From NCBI RefSeq assembly GCF_000426245.1, contig NZ_AUEZ01000049.1, forward strand, positions 1 through 64,000: a DNA stretch of 64,000 nucleotides, written 5' to 3'. This DNA comes from Bradyrhizobium sp. Ai1a-2 (GTDB lineage Bacteria > Pseudomonadota > Alphaproteobacteria > Rhizobiales > Xanthobacteraceae). Made by a program: the position numbers and the translations under genes. Positions 27,401-34,226 of the stretch are shown one piece after another. A model generated the notes under the pieces. That model worked only from the letters and a program-made list of their open reading frames with translations, was not told the origin of the DNA and did no database searches. Positions within the stretch are counted from its first letter, which is position 1. The number at the start of each line of letters is the position of its first letter.

Positions 27401-29485
27401 CGCGACGACGGACAGGCGCCCCGCCGACTTTCCTTCCGTATAGCTGGACTGGTAGCGCACGCTGTTGCCGCCGAGCGGATTGCGGTAGATTTCGGTGATG
27501 CCCCAGTGGGCGTGATTCACCGTGAACATTCCGGCGATGCCGACATAGGCCATATCGGCCGGCGCTTGGTTGATGTCGTAGATGCGCCCGTCGGCACCCA
27601 CGAGTCGCGTGCTGGGTACGTACCCCGCCCGATGCGCAAGCGAACCACCGGCGATGTTGATCACGGCACCCGGCCGCAGGATCGCATCGCCGGTCGAGAA
27701 CACATTGACCGAACCTCCGGTGGTCAGACGCTCATCGATCGAGCGAGGAACAAGGCCGAGCCAGCCTGATACTTCCAGCAGGCCGCCGGCGGTATAGATC
27801 CGATCATCCGCGATCCTGTTGAGATCGTGAACGTTCACCCAAACATCCATGCCTTTGAGGATGCTGTTGCGATTGAGCGGAGAGTCGCGCAGTTCGTTGC
27901 TGCGCACGTTGACCTTGATGACGTCGTTGGAGGCGGCCACCGCGACGTCCTGCATGCCCGAGACGTCAATGATTGCACCAGCACCGACATAGACGCGGCC
28001 GGCATCGAACCCAGAATTGACCATAAGACCAGGAATTGTACGGTTCTGCATCAACAGAACCTGGGGATTGCTGGACGCTTGCAGCATGACGTTGCCGCTG
28101 GGCGCGACAAGCTGGGCTCCGCCCAACACATTGACCGTCAGCCCCTCCACCTTGATCGCCGACTTGCCTTGCGGCTGGCCATCGAGCGCCGTGTGGCCGT
28201 TTTCCTCGGGCAGGATCGCTGTCATGCTGCCGGCGGAAAGCTCGACGGATCCAAGGCGCGTGGGGACGGCGTAGTACGCCGTGGCGGCGACATCGACGAT
28301 GCCGATTTGGGCTACACCATCATGCGCGATCAGGCTGATCGAGCCGGCCTCCTCTACCGAAGTTGTTGCGGACAGAACACCGGCCTGCTTCACGTTCATC
28401 CCGACCAACGAGATGTTGCCGGTGGGCGCGCTGATAAAGCCCTGGACTGTGTTGGTAACGCTGCCACCATTCAGAAGATTGACATCCACGCCGCGGACAT
28501 TGGAATCCATACTCTGCGTGAGGTAAACCGCACTGCCGGCCGCCAGAACGGTCTGGCCGTCCGGCGTGACGATGGTGCCGCTGTTCGTAACCTTGCTGCC
28601 GAACAGATACACATTCCCGCCGCCGTTGGTGACCGACCTGGACGCTGCGGTCTGAATGAGCGCACCCGCCTCCACCGTGATCTCGCCCGCCGATCCGCCC
28701 GACGTATTGACGAAGACTGGATCGAAAATCTTCTGGTTCGCGATGTCATAGCCTTGCGGGTTGACGATCCCCTTGAGGAACTGCTGATCCGTCAAGTTGA
28801 GCGATGACGCAACCAGCGTGTGCACGTTCACCTGGCTCGTTCCGCCGAAAATGATGCCGTTCTGGTTGATGAGATAAGCTGAGCCTTCCCCGCGGATCGC
28901 ACCCAGGATCTGGCTCGGCACGCCCGAGGGATCGTTGACGCGGTTGAGGGCGACCCAGGTGTTGGTTCCATCGGCCTGCGTGCCCGCACTTTGATCGAAG
29001 TGCACCGTCGTATTCTGACCGACATTGAAAGTCTGCCAGTTAAGGATGGCCTTCTGGCCGGTCTGTTGGATTTCGACTGCGACGCCACTGCCGCTTGCGC
29101 TCTGGGTCGGCATCTTCGCATTCTGCCATAAGGCAGAATTCGGGGTGGCGCCCGGGGCGATCTGCAGACCGCCAGGCGCAAGACCGTTCGGGACTGCGCT
29201 CGGTACCAGGGCGGCCGCGTTGCGAGCCGCGGTCTGCGCCGCTTGCATCGCCTGGAATGCACGCGCCGCCGCCGCGATCGACTGCTGCGTCGCCTGCTGT
29301 GCCTGCTGCGCGCCGGCCATCGCCGAATTGATCGCGGCGTTGACCGCCGACGAGGACGCACCATTGCTGCCCAGTGGCCGGGCATGCGCGCCTTGCGTCG
29401 GAGCCATCAGCAATGCCGCTGCGCTGACGGACGCCAAAAGCGTCCCTTTAAACCTGGGATCGGGACGGCGCGAAGAAACGGGCAT
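18407..29485 (-). CDS. giant filamentous-hemagglutinin-like two-partner-secretion exoprotein (TpsA)
   Basis: One uninterrupted frame of 3,692 codons. Residues 1-36 form a signal peptide (LLASVSAAALLMAPTQGAHA). An Ala/Gln-rich segment covers ~55-90. The TPS/hemagglutination-activity domain covers ~105-260 with NWQTFNVGQNTTVHF (149-163) and LINQNGIIFGG (205-215, variant of the NPNGI motif). Then comes a very long right-handed beta-helix region with many degenerate repeats around the phrase IDVSG (e.g. GAIIDVSG, PGAVIDVSG, GSIIDVSGG). The C-terminal ~80 residues are charged (DDGAPDKQQDDKRQQRSDSRQ) and end GQLIGP. It is probably exported and surface-bound as an adhesin. It follows FecR by 171 nt. 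No TpsB transporter gene is in the window. The start at 29485 is preferred over 29524 for its cleaner signal peptide; neither has a strong ribosome-binding site. Confidence 0.9.
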   Translation of the reverse strand: MPVSSRRPDPRFKGTLLASVSAAALLMAPTQGAHARPLGSNGASSSAVNAAINSAMAGAQQAQQATQQSIAAAARAFQAMQAAQTAARNAAALVPSAVPNGLAPGGLQIAPGATPNSALWQNAKMPTQSASGSGVAVEIQQTGQKAILNWQTFNVGQNTTVHFDQSAGTQADGTNTWVALNRVNDPSGVPSQILGAIRGEGSAYLINQNGIIFGGTSQVNVHTLVASSLNLTDQQFLKGIVNPQGYDIANQKIFDPVFVNTSGGSAGEITVEAGALIQTAASRSVTNGGGNVYLFGSKVTNSGTIVTPDGQTVLAAGSAVYLTQSMDSNVRGVDVNLLNGGSVTNTVQGFISAPTGNISLVGMNVKQAGVLSATTSVEEAGSISLIAHDGVAQIGIVDVAATAYYAVPTRLGSVELSAGSMTAILPEENGHTALDGQPQGKSAIKVEGLTVNVLGGAQLVAPSGNVMLQASSNPQVLLMQNRTIPGLMVNSGFDAGRVYVGAGAIIDVSGMQDVAVAASNDVIKVNVRSNELRDSPLNRNSILKGMDVWVNVHDLNRIADDRIYTAGGLLEVSGWLGLVPRSIDERLTTGGSVNVFSTGDAILRPGAVINIAGGSLAHRAGYVPSTRLVGADGRIYDINQAPADMAYVGIAGMFTVNHAHWGITEIYRNPLGGNSVRYQSSYTEGKSAGRLSVVAPQAEIDADVNATAVNGIYQRTAGNMAQNGSLTIGQDSGPGLSNVIIAPTVTPPTDVFADSSVTNGSRDPNTMLPTDWRNNLYLSSEALNAADYGSITINASGIALTDGAVLRVADGGAITMTSGGSISLDGRLIARAGAVTLTTSNIGSSALRDVILKPGAVIDVSGIWTNDLLSGGVAMPTLYNGGNVAINAFGGIDLGAGALIDASSGGWLQANGKLKTSGDLPVGTGGNITLATNIKTPNDRGSGTSPSYLTLDGTVRSYGLAAGGQLRLVTRDIQIGGNRPVDDSFLWLEPSFFSTGGFGQYELISYRGLTIAAETDIELHAQILIPRSDIVAAPSGSSILALAAVGSPELYQAAKPVNLALSAVDPIDGALVMGTGATINADPGASISLHASRQLTIDGAIRAPAGTINLDLYGLVQSSNTRDAPSYDPSTTLWIGANARLIAPGLVQTYMDGTGESAYRLWDGGSVNVNQNGPNAIYYPYANYFGAPLSTYAYAVGSVVAEAGSIIDVSGGAGSISAPTRSGFSRSIVDYPVATNGGALNIVASQGLFLDSTIRAQGGGPTAAGGVLTIDQTMWASDPANRPNFTQPLAELVLTQGMRSRLPKGIRVGDALPTELLGKLNVSADKIMSSGFDSISLGAVDAVVFDGDINLHTNRSLAINARTWSATPGADVQLSSAYVVIGRAESMPNAASWISWGAAAEGTADLTLNADLIDIQGSLWSGAFYSNYNNPVPVDVTRPGFAVMKFNSSGDIRFVPDPTQNSTATIITTYGDLVFTAAQLYPVTSPPGFDARNTSQSSLIQIICSGPTSTITIARNGTDTPPAPLSAGGQLQLIAPTINQGGVLRAPLGQITFGDLSNPGGTTDINLLPGSITSVSAEGLLIPYGSPQGELYYIYGFAGGTPNQINRPVQKLISFYGQNINVGGAAGGRPAAKIDESGGGDFYGAQFVSGAGGSVDTLNGVNTFAILPSLGAAYAPRSPLMDSSSGDPSKSAPNVNLSVGDQVYLSGIDGLAAGYYTLLPGHYALLPGGYKVTVAASNLAPSRIAGNLKLATGDYLVSGFRAVANTAIRDSLPSEFIVTPGALVRQQSQYIERTLSQVFLEQAQRADTVAPPLPIDAGRIVLNAINGITFNGQTDFSVPQGGRGGQADIVGTRLMLLGPGDVLTPGYTGLDDDLISAIGAQSVLIGGVRLFSGIGNTQLRINQAATNIEIGSHAVLRAPEIMLRANSAITIDPGAVIDTTAAGAAFDQFAVDSVTGLTLGSIVLTGGAFLMASNAPSTLPILLTAAGTSRLTIGAGARVDAGTNIALANVSNFSVDPTAAFGAPTITLAAPTINLGQGGGSGVTLTNELLAGFMRGDPAHQVAPVSNLILSGAQGINIYGSVTVGGAGAGGQPVLTSLTFDAPVIQGFGSAADAATITAGKLKFTNSGAARTAAGSGQGSIEFDATELTLGNGTVGFGGFGSVTLSGAAQVIGDGAGIYNFTSPVTVFTPVMAARAGADTTINTTGALSFLRPATAVTPISTFRSLGARLTGNAASIVQGTEIRLPSGMITLNGASGVTLASGSVTDVSGEITPFFDVVRIAPAGTVNLQSQNGNIVMTAGSLIDVSGGDLDAVDRARTPVIDAWSSDRGGDAGTLNVVASNGTAQLEGGFVVRAVAGYGGAQVSMSLGSGDAGMLLAAVEGFGGRQALTLRTGDITVSNVAAHNVELSAITGNVTVNGLIDARGPGGGSIRLTAGNNLTLAGSAVLDARATTATGDAGNVFLGIDSRSTGTLRLASGSRIDVTGGDQAINQSGGKVWLRAPRNGASSVAISANGVTLIGAREIAAEAAVAIDISSNPYVDQWIAAADADAQAYVANAAAIKAGIGTLATHAAFHLMPGIEFFSTGDMALMQAPSSTNTGIDLHTYRYNGEPMVLTLRAAGDLTMNGSLSDGFDSPVASPDGNIFAIAPLLAQGARSATLRLTAGANLASADPNSLLPKSSLAAGKGSIVFDDPHNDAGGYPIASVLRTGSGDLDLAAGRDIVITTPFGIYTAGYQSGPVAGFTPPVRQTIQSALAGAMSRTYLGYQTWDYATQSGTSWDTIYPTALYPSYPVGGGNLRVVAQGDLTGSSVLSPNGQNGSAASEVDTFWLWTMGQPSPSGQGRINGTWFINFGTYFQSYAAGDGAPSVAAFRGLGALGGGNASVMVGGKMVNVDVSVPTTGRLPVTGTSLADAVVTGGGSVRVDVGTLLDKSNILIGRGAGEIHAQDFGVTPPPPNPIVSSSTSAVNVLVGDAQVTVTSDRTQSVQIGDPTRAGIQQGYNPNAGPGRLAPMGLAGCDLFVCNLYAGYSDAAPVPYGFFTTQTSNSAIEMFALGGNLTISGDYVPANITAVTPTGWIKGGRYSGVQGGVMVGLPSATGQVDFLAGQAISNFGFSATGALIGGDATSPTYYSVGTIMNVYDTFRVPAKTNIYNVVQPDDPRRNHLYSDTDIAGVMFAFGKQTSIHAGRDVAGPVFGLQNNHANDVSLIAAGRDITDLYNVSYTRMNVRIGGPGALEIQAGRDLSVRSSVDPGLSSTGISSLGNADNNRLSPTGASISVAVGVGKDGPDIAAFIAAYLEPANAGSVLKGYSDELTEHMRQREGNPVLSSEQALADFRRLSPAQQMPFIERVYFAELKAGGRAAANGNGAGGRGYDRAYKAIQTLFPGSTIGTPTAAYNGNLSLYGLSRIRTEAGGDINIMAPGGGVTLGFENQTPDLTGQKDTARPGLLTLRGGDVNIVTDRSVVVAQSRVFTELGGDILMFSTNGDLNAGKGKKTSLVTSPPQVTVDAYGNITKAPVTPQTGAGIATLIGVPGVLPGDVDLFAPHGTIDAGEAGIRVSGNVTLQALQILNASNIQVQGISVGIPTVQGPPVGALMTASNTSAATQQTTMPTQAGNNDRPSLIIVEFLGYGGGGNGDDGAPDKQQDDKRQQRSDSRQGYDATSGFRVIGNGELTEEQQKNLTDREKSRLGQLIGP

Positions 29486-29656
29486 GGAACGGCGCTCTCG
29501 GCAAATCCAACACATGATACGCACCGTTCGTGATCTCGAAGAGCTTCACGGCCGGCGCCTCCGATGAGAGACGATTGTCGAAAAAGGAATCTGAACCAAC
29601 CTCGACACGAAATTTTTTATGACAGTTATGTATCAGCGACAGGCCGCTGGAAGCCG

Positions 29657-30634
29657 TCAACTGAGCAGCATGATCCCGCCAGGCAGGGATCGGGGCTTCA
29701 CCCCATAAACCTGTGCGATCCAGAGCAGAATTTCGTCGATTCGCTCGATCTTGAAGCGGCCGTTGACGGATCGCTGCGCCAATTCGGTATTTACGAGAAT
29801 GACCCGACCGGGCCGGTAGCGGTTGATTTCCGCAATGACGTCGGAGAGCGGCGTATAGCGAAAGATCAGAATGCCGTCTCGCCAGGCAGCGGCGTCCGCA
29901 GCATCGACCGCGGTGACTTCTCCAAGTCCCGCCTTGTCATAGCGAAGCTGCCGGTTGGCGCCGATTGTCGCGACCCGTCCTTGCTGTTCGATGCGAACCT
30001 CGCCGTCGAAGCATGTGACGCATACGCTCGAATCGATGTTGCGCACATCGAATTGCGCTCGCGTCGTCGTCGAACGGCCGTCAGCGGCCACCACGGTCAA
30101 CGATCTCTTCGGCTGCTTCGGCATGGCAAAGAAGGCCTCGCCTGCGATCAGCGTTATCTGGTCAGTGTCGACGGCCTGCGGAATCGCAATGCTGGTCCGA
30201 GTGTTCATCCGCACGGATATTTCGTCCGCCAGCATGACACGCCGCTGCTCCCCGATCGCGGTTCGATAGTCTGCCCGGAACTCATCAAGTGACGGCCAAA
30301 GCGCAAGTGGCGGATTGATCACGGCATAAGCCGCCGCAGAAGCTGCAAGCGCACCAGTCCCGGCCAACATGGCACGCCGGCTCGTCGGGGACGGCGGCGG
30401 CACCCAAGCCGGCTTACCTTCCTCCGCGATAAGGCGACGCCCCGCCGCAGCAAAATCGCTCCACAATCGGGTCGCCTCCGCGAAGGCAGCTTCATGGGCG
30501 GGGCTCTGGCGCCGCCAGCGTTCGGCCTTCTCGAAATCCCCCATATTCGCTTCCCCCGAGGCGAGTTCGGTGACCCACCGCCGGGCATCGCGCTTCAGTA
30601 TTGCGGCGCTGTCCATGCGATCATCCGCGCTCAT
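29657..30634 (-). CDS. FecR-family anti-sigma factor
   Basis: 325 aa. The N-terminal cytoplasmic helical part (ARRWVTELASGEANMGDFEKAERWRRQSPAHEAAF) is the sigma-binding DUF4880-like segment. A single membrane span lies near residues 87-106 (AMLAGTGALAASAAAYAVI). The FecR domain (VMLADEISVRMNTRTSIAI ... ITLIAGEAFFAM) and a C-terminal STN-like segment (GRFKIERIDEILLWIAQVYG) face the periplasm. It overlaps the end of the sigma factor gene by 14 nt. I start at the ATG 30634 (MSADDRMD) because upstream residues overlap the sigma coding region. It controls the ECF sigma factor upstream and, through it, probably the exoprotein gene downstream. Confidence 0.85.
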   Translation of the reverse strand: MSADDRMDSAAILKRDARRWVTELASGEANMGDFEKAERWRRQSPAHEAAFAEATRLWSDFAAAGRRLIAEEGKPAWVPPPSPTSRRAMLAGTGALAASAAAYAVINPPLALWPSLDEFRADYRTAIGEQRRVMLADEISVRMNTRTSIAIPQAVDTDQITLIAGEAFFAMPKQPKRSLTVVAADGRSTTTRAQFDVRNIDSSVCVTCFDGEVRIEQQGRVATIGANRQLRYDKAGLGEVTAVDAADAAAWRDGILIFRYTPLSDVIAEINRYRPGRVILVNTELAQRSVNGRFKIERIDEILLWIAQVYGVKPRSLPGGIMLLS

Positions 30635-31238
30635 TTCGGGACCCCGGCGACTTTGGCGTCCTGGCCGACGACGCTGCAGGAGGCTCTTGCCCCAGAGACG
30701 ATTGTCGAGGCTCCGAAATGAACTCGCCAGCAATCAGTTTTTCGAGGCGCTCGGCGCAGTAGTCATGTGCAGCCTGCAGCTCGCGATGTACGTAGCGCAC
30801 CGACACGCCATAGCGTTGGGCAATTTCTCGCCGCCCCAAACCTTCAACCCTGGCCGCAAGCAGAATCGCCTTCTGGCGCGGCGGCAGTTCGGCCATCACC
30901 TCCATCAGCATCCTTAAGTGGGAGCGCCCCTCGGCATCGCGCTCCGCGCCGGGCGCATCGTCTGCGATGCCGAGCAGCGCATTCGCGTCGGAGGTCGTCA
31001 CCAGTCGGTTCTCGGCGCGCAAATTGTCGCGCGCAATATTAATGGCAGCTCGTAGAAGATAGGTGTCAGGCGCGCGAACCTGGGCCAAATCCCCACCGCG
31101 CTCGAGCCGCAGCCACGTGTCATGCAAGGCGTCGCCAGCAAGCTCGGCGGAACCGAGATACCGGGTCAATCGTCTTTTCAGATCGTCGTATCGCAACAGG
31201 AGAAGCTGCTGAAGCGCGTCCCATCCGGCTCGCGTCAT
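30621..31238 (-). CDS. ECF RNA polymerase sigma factor, FecI-like
   Basis: 205 aa. Sigma region 2 spans ~9-80 (LLLLRYDDLKRRLTRYLGSAELAGDALHDTWLRLE, with AINIARDNLR). Region 4 spans ~118-165 (ELPPRQKAILLAARVEGLGRREIAQRYGVSVRYVHRELQAA). A disordered Ser/Pro-rich tail follows. The ATG overlaps the stop codon of the STN-TonB_C gene (ATGA) and has GGAGCCGGACC upstream. With FecR immediately downstream it forms a surface-signalling pair. No TonB-dependent receptor gene is adjacent, unlike classical FecI systems. Confidence 0.88.
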   Translation of the reverse strand: MTRAGWDALQQLLLLRYDDLKRRLTRYLGSAELAGDALHDTWLRLERGGDLAQVRAPDTYLLRAAINIARDNLRAENRLVTTSDANALLGIADDAPGAERDAEGRSHLRMLMEVMAELPPRQKAILLAARVEGLGRREIAQRYGVSVRYVHRELQAAHDYCAERLEKLIAGEFISEPRQSSLGQEPPAASSARTPKSPGSRNERG

Positions 31239-32002
31239 GGTCCGGCTCCGGCTTGCCGCGCTCCGTCCTGCCCGCAGTCGCGCACCGCGTCGGGCGTGAG
31301 GACCATCACAACCGGTTGGGCAAAGCCAGCGGGTGGCGGCGCACCAATCTTCACATCGCGAAATGCTTGATCAAGCGCGCCGTCAAGATCGGAATTTCCC
31401 GTTGTATCCAGACGTGCCGCGCGCGTCACGCTGCCGGACGCATTGATCCACAAGCTGGCGGCGACGCGATATCCTCCCGATCGCGCGCGTCCGTTCGCGC
31501 AGAACGCTTGCTTGATGCCGGCCTGTATTCGGCCATAATATTCCGTAACGAGCGCGAACGACGCCGTACCCACGGAGGGACCTGATCTTCCCTTCTCCGC
31601 CAACTTCAGCACAAAGCCATCGGCAGCCATATATTGCGGAGAGAGGCCCGTGCCGGCAAGCAGCATCCTGAGCGCGACCTCCGGCGTGAACGCGCCCTTA
31701 ACTTCGGCAGACTGCCGCCCCCTAGCCAAGTCACCATCGTAGATAACTTGCCGGCCGGAGATCGCGCCGTAGCCCTCAAGCGCAGACGTCAGCGACTGAA
31801 CAGGCAAATCGAAGGTGACCAGCTCCGCAGATCCGGCTTTTCCGTCACGCTGCTCTGAGGCCGCCAGCTCATCTGGAGTTACAAGACAACCCATGATCAG
31901 AGCAAGGCTCAGCCAAAGTACGCAGCAAACTCGCGTTGCATGGCAAGAAGCAGACCGCGGGACAGCAAAAGCGCGACGAGAACTGGAGCGAGCATTGGAC
32001 AC
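31235..32002 (-). CDS. STN domain fused to TonB C-terminal domain
   Basis: 255 aa. A hydrophobic signal (VCCVLWLSLALIMGCLVTP, residues ~25-43) may be a signal peptide or poor lipobox (LIMGC). Residues ~62-135 match an STN (secretin/TonB short N-terminal) domain: FDLPVQSLTSALEGYGAISG, VKGAFTPEVALRMLLAGTGL, ADGFVL. Residues ~150-240 resemble a TonB C-terminal domain: YYGRIQAGIKQAFC ... YRVAASLWINASGSVTRAARLDTTGNSDLD ... PVVMVLTP. It is the first gene of the unit and its stop overlaps the sigma factor start. STN domains normally signal to FecR from a TonB-dependent receptor; here the domain stands alone on a periplasmic protein. The role is inferred. GTG start. Confidence 0.75.
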   Translation of the reverse strand: MSNARSSSRRAFAVPRSASCHATRVCCVLWLSLALIMGCLVTPDELAASEQRDGKAGSAELVTFDLPVQSLTSALEGYGAISGRQVIYDGDLARGRQSAEVKGAFTPEVALRMLLAGTGLSPQYMAADGFVLKLAEKGRSGPSVGTASFALVTEYYGRIQAGIKQAFCANGRARSGGYRVAASLWINASGSVTRAARLDTTGNSDLDGALDQAFRDVKIGAPPPAGFAQPVVMVLTPDAVRDCGQDGARQAGAGP

Positions 32003-32212
32003 GATCGAACGTCTACCACACAGACCAACAGATATGATGGTATTGCTCGACCTTTAGAACTGCCAAAGGCCGGCCGACGACGACCACCTTTAGTTTCGCA
32101 AAAACCCCACGTCGGACGGATGACCGTATTAGGGCACTGTTACGATTTGACGACAGCGTTTAGTTGCCCCTCAGGTCGACGACGACGCATGACTCTGAAC
32201 TAACCGTTTGAC

Positions 32213-33244
32213 CTAACTGGGCAGGGCTGTGCGCTCGCCTGCGAGCGGCAGCACTTCGCGCGCGAAGATTTCCGCGGAGTGCAGCACCTCTTCGTGCCTG
32301 AGATCGCCGAAAGAGAACTGGCCGATGAAATAGTTCGTGCCGGACGCGTTAGCCAAGCGCTTCACTTGGTCGCGCAGCGTCGCCGGCGTGCCCGCGAACG
32401 CGCCGCCATTCTGCACCATGGTATCGAAATCCTCCGATACCATCTTTGCTATCCGGGACGGCGTGCCGTGCAACTTCCAGAGCTTCATGAAACTCTGGTA
32501 GAACGCTGGCCAGGCGCGGCGTCCAAGCGCCATCGCTTCGCCATCGCTGTCGGCCGCGACCACGTAGCGATGGATGCCGAGCAAGGGCAGCGTCTCCTGC
32601 GTCCGTCCTGCCGTCGCCCATTCGGCGCGGTAGCGATCCGTTATCTCTCGCACGCGCTGCACCGGCCCACCGCAGACGATGTTGATCGCGTTTTCCGCCG
32701 GCCACGCCGCGCCTTCGGGCGCCGACACCGCGTACCACAAAGGCGGACGCGGGCGCTGCAGCGGCTTCAGAGAGACCGGCACATTCGCAAACCGATAATG
32801 CACGCCGTCGAAACTGACCTCATCTTGGGTCAAAGCCTTCATGATGACGCTGTAGGCCTCGGTATACATTGCCTGCGCATGGTCCGGATCGACTCCGAAA
32901 TAACTAAGTTCGTGTGGCGAAGCGCCACGGCCGATGCCGACCTCAATACGTCCACCGCTCAAGTGGTCCAGCATGCAGATCTCCTCGGCGAGCCGCAGCG
33001 GATGATGAGCCGGCAACACATAGACCAGCGCACCCAAGCGCAGGCGCGTGGTGCGTTGCGCAACGGCGGCAAGGAAGACGCTCGGCGACGGTGTTAGACT
33101 GAGCGGGGTCGCGTGGTGCTCGCTCATGTGATAGGTTCGAAATCCAACCTGGTCGTAGAATTCGACCAGCTTGAGGCGGTTCTCATACTGCTCGGCGAGC
33201 GGATACGGCCCGTGGTCATTCTGATCGAAGATACCGAACTGCAT
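32213..33244 (-). CDS. LLM-class flavin-dependent monooxygenase (luciferase-like)
   Basis: A 343-aa TIM-barrel luciferase-family protein: MQFGIFDQNDHGPY at the start, HMSEHHATPLSLTPSPSVFLAAVAQRT, LVYVLPAHHPLRLAEEICMLDHLSGGR, and EVGIGRGASPHELSYFG. All are conserved in group 1 LLM enzymes that use reduced FMN supplied by a separate reductase. ATG 33244 has GGAG six bases upstream; an ATG at 33247 is possible. It stands alone, with no flavin reductase gene next to it. The substrate is unknown. Confidence 0.85.
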   Translation of the reverse strand: MQFGIFDQNDHGPYPLAEQYENRLKLVEFYDQVGFRTYHMSEHHATPLSLTPSPSVFLAAVAQRTTRLRLGALVYVLPAHHPLRLAEEICMLDHLSGGRIEVGIGRGASPHELSYFGVDPDHAQAMYTEAYSVIMKALTQDEVSFDGVHYRFANVPVSLKPLQRPRPPLWYAVSAPEGAAWPAENAINIVCGGPVQRVREITDRYRAEWATAGRTQETLPLLGIHRYVVAADSDGEAMALGRRAWPAFYQSFMKLWKLHGTPSRIAKMVSEDFDTMVQNGGAFAGTPATLRDQVKRLANASGTNYFIGQFSFGDLRHEEVLHSAEIFAREVLPLAGERTALPS

Positions 33245-33392
33245 CATTCACTCCATGTTGGTCACATGGCACCGTAAGATGGACGCTATTGCTGCATGAT
33301 GTCATGCCGAGGACCGCATATTGCAGACGAAACATTCAATCGTCCGGCTGGCCTGGCGTCTACGCGTGACTGCGTGTGCGAGTGCTGACCGT

Positions 33393-33434
33393 GACCGGTC
33401 CTTCTCAGTCGTCGACCGGTCCTTCTCAGTCGTC
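33393..33434. repeat. 21-bp perfect tandem duplication at the 3' end of the GFA gene
   Basis: Two identical 21-bp units (33393-33413 and 33414-33434, each starting GACCGGTCCTTCTCAG). The distal unit contains the stop codon of the GFA gene (33426-33428) and the last codons, so the duplication arose at the very end of the gene. Two units only; not a CRISPR. Confidence 0.85.
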
Positions 33435-33830
33435 TTGACGTCGACGGTGATCGAGTTCGTGATCGAAAGCCACCCAAGGATGCCCCTCCGCCTCCCAGGC
33501 GGATAGCATCGGCCATGGCATCGACTGGTCAGCGAACGCACCAAAGGCGATGGCGATGAATTCAGGGATAAATGCAGGGTACCAAAACACTGTGGAGCCG
33601 CAGGCGGGGCAGAAATGAAATTCGACTTTTCGCCCCGAGTCGCTGCTGCGGTCGTAGACTTTGTTTGGCCCCTCGATGCGCACCTGATCCTTCGGAAAAA
33701 AGGCGCTGACGCCAAAGGGAGAGCCAGTACGGCGCTGGCACTCGAGGCAGTGACACGCGGCCACAAACGCCGGCTCGCCGCCCACCTCTGCACGCAACGA
33801 GCCGCAGCAGCAATGCGCGATTTTCGTCAT
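33426..33830 (-). CDS. GFA/CENP-V family zinc protein
   Basis: 134 aa with the glutathione-dependent formaldehyde-activating enzyme (GFA) fold: CCCGSLRAEV, ACHCLECQRRTGSPFG and HFCPACGSTVFW give the two zinc-binding cysteine clusters (CxC, CxxC, CxxC). ATG at 33830 with GGAGG seven bases upstream. Members bind glutathione adducts or act on small reactive compounds; the true substrate is rarely known. Short tandem duplications lie on both sides (33393-33434 and 33845-33878). The gene stands alone. Confidence 0.85.
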   Translation of the reverse strand: MTKIAHCCCGSLRAEVGGEPAFVAACHCLECQRRTGSPFGVSAFFPKDQVRIEGPNKVYDRSSDSGRKVEFHFCPACGSTVFWYPAFIPEFIAIAFGAFADQSMPWPMLSAWEAEGHPWVAFDHELDHRRRQDD

Positions 33831-33844
33831 GACTGAACCTCCAA

Positions 33845-33878
33845 GAGTACGGCCAAGTCTTGAGTACGGCTAAGTCTT
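33845..33878. repeat. 17-bp tandem duplication upstream of the GFA gene
   Basis: GAGTACGGCCAAGTCTT (33845-33861) followed directly by GAGTACGGCTAAGTCTT (33862-33878), one difference. It lies 15 nt before the GFA start codon, in its leader or promoter. Confidence 0.8.
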
Positions 33879-34226
33879 GCATTCGTGCAGCCTAGAGCTG
33901 GCAAATTGCTACGATATTTCAGGTCACGGCAATGAGTTTCAGACGTAGCAACAACGGTTACGACTCTGGATAACCTTTTCGGCGGCAGGATCGCGGACGC
34001 GACCCGATAGGCTAAAATCTAAGCACGGCGAAAAGCCGCCGCTGAGTCTGATACTGCTGTCTTTCATCCTCGCAGCTGTGCGCATGCGCATGTAGCCACC
34101 GCTGATCGTGATCGCACGAAAATGCATTGATAAGACTTTCGACAACGGAAAGATGGTTTCGTCTCCGGAGCGGATTTCGAATTTCGCGGCCGGAGCTCTG
34201 AACCGCAGTTCTTACCTGCGGGCGAA
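33879..34226. other. divergent intergenic region, no gene seen
   Basis: About 350 bases between the GFA gene (leftward) and the GMC gene (rightward). It holds the imperfectly spaced inverted repeat GGTTA-N10-TAACC near 33957-33976 and otherwise nothing I can name. Confidence 0.35.

Noticed and set aside
18524..29533. Many long open frames on the plus strand (e.g. 22616-24910, 21527-22582, 27827-28807) opposite the giant exoprotein
   Set aside because: They are antisense shadows of a high-GC gene; their composition (Arg/Asp/Gly/His-rich, no motifs) and lack of ribosome-binding sites contrast with the continuous exoprotein frame.
33393..33878. A CRISPR-like array
   Set aside because: Only two units of each repeat, directly abutting with no spacers and unrelated to each other.
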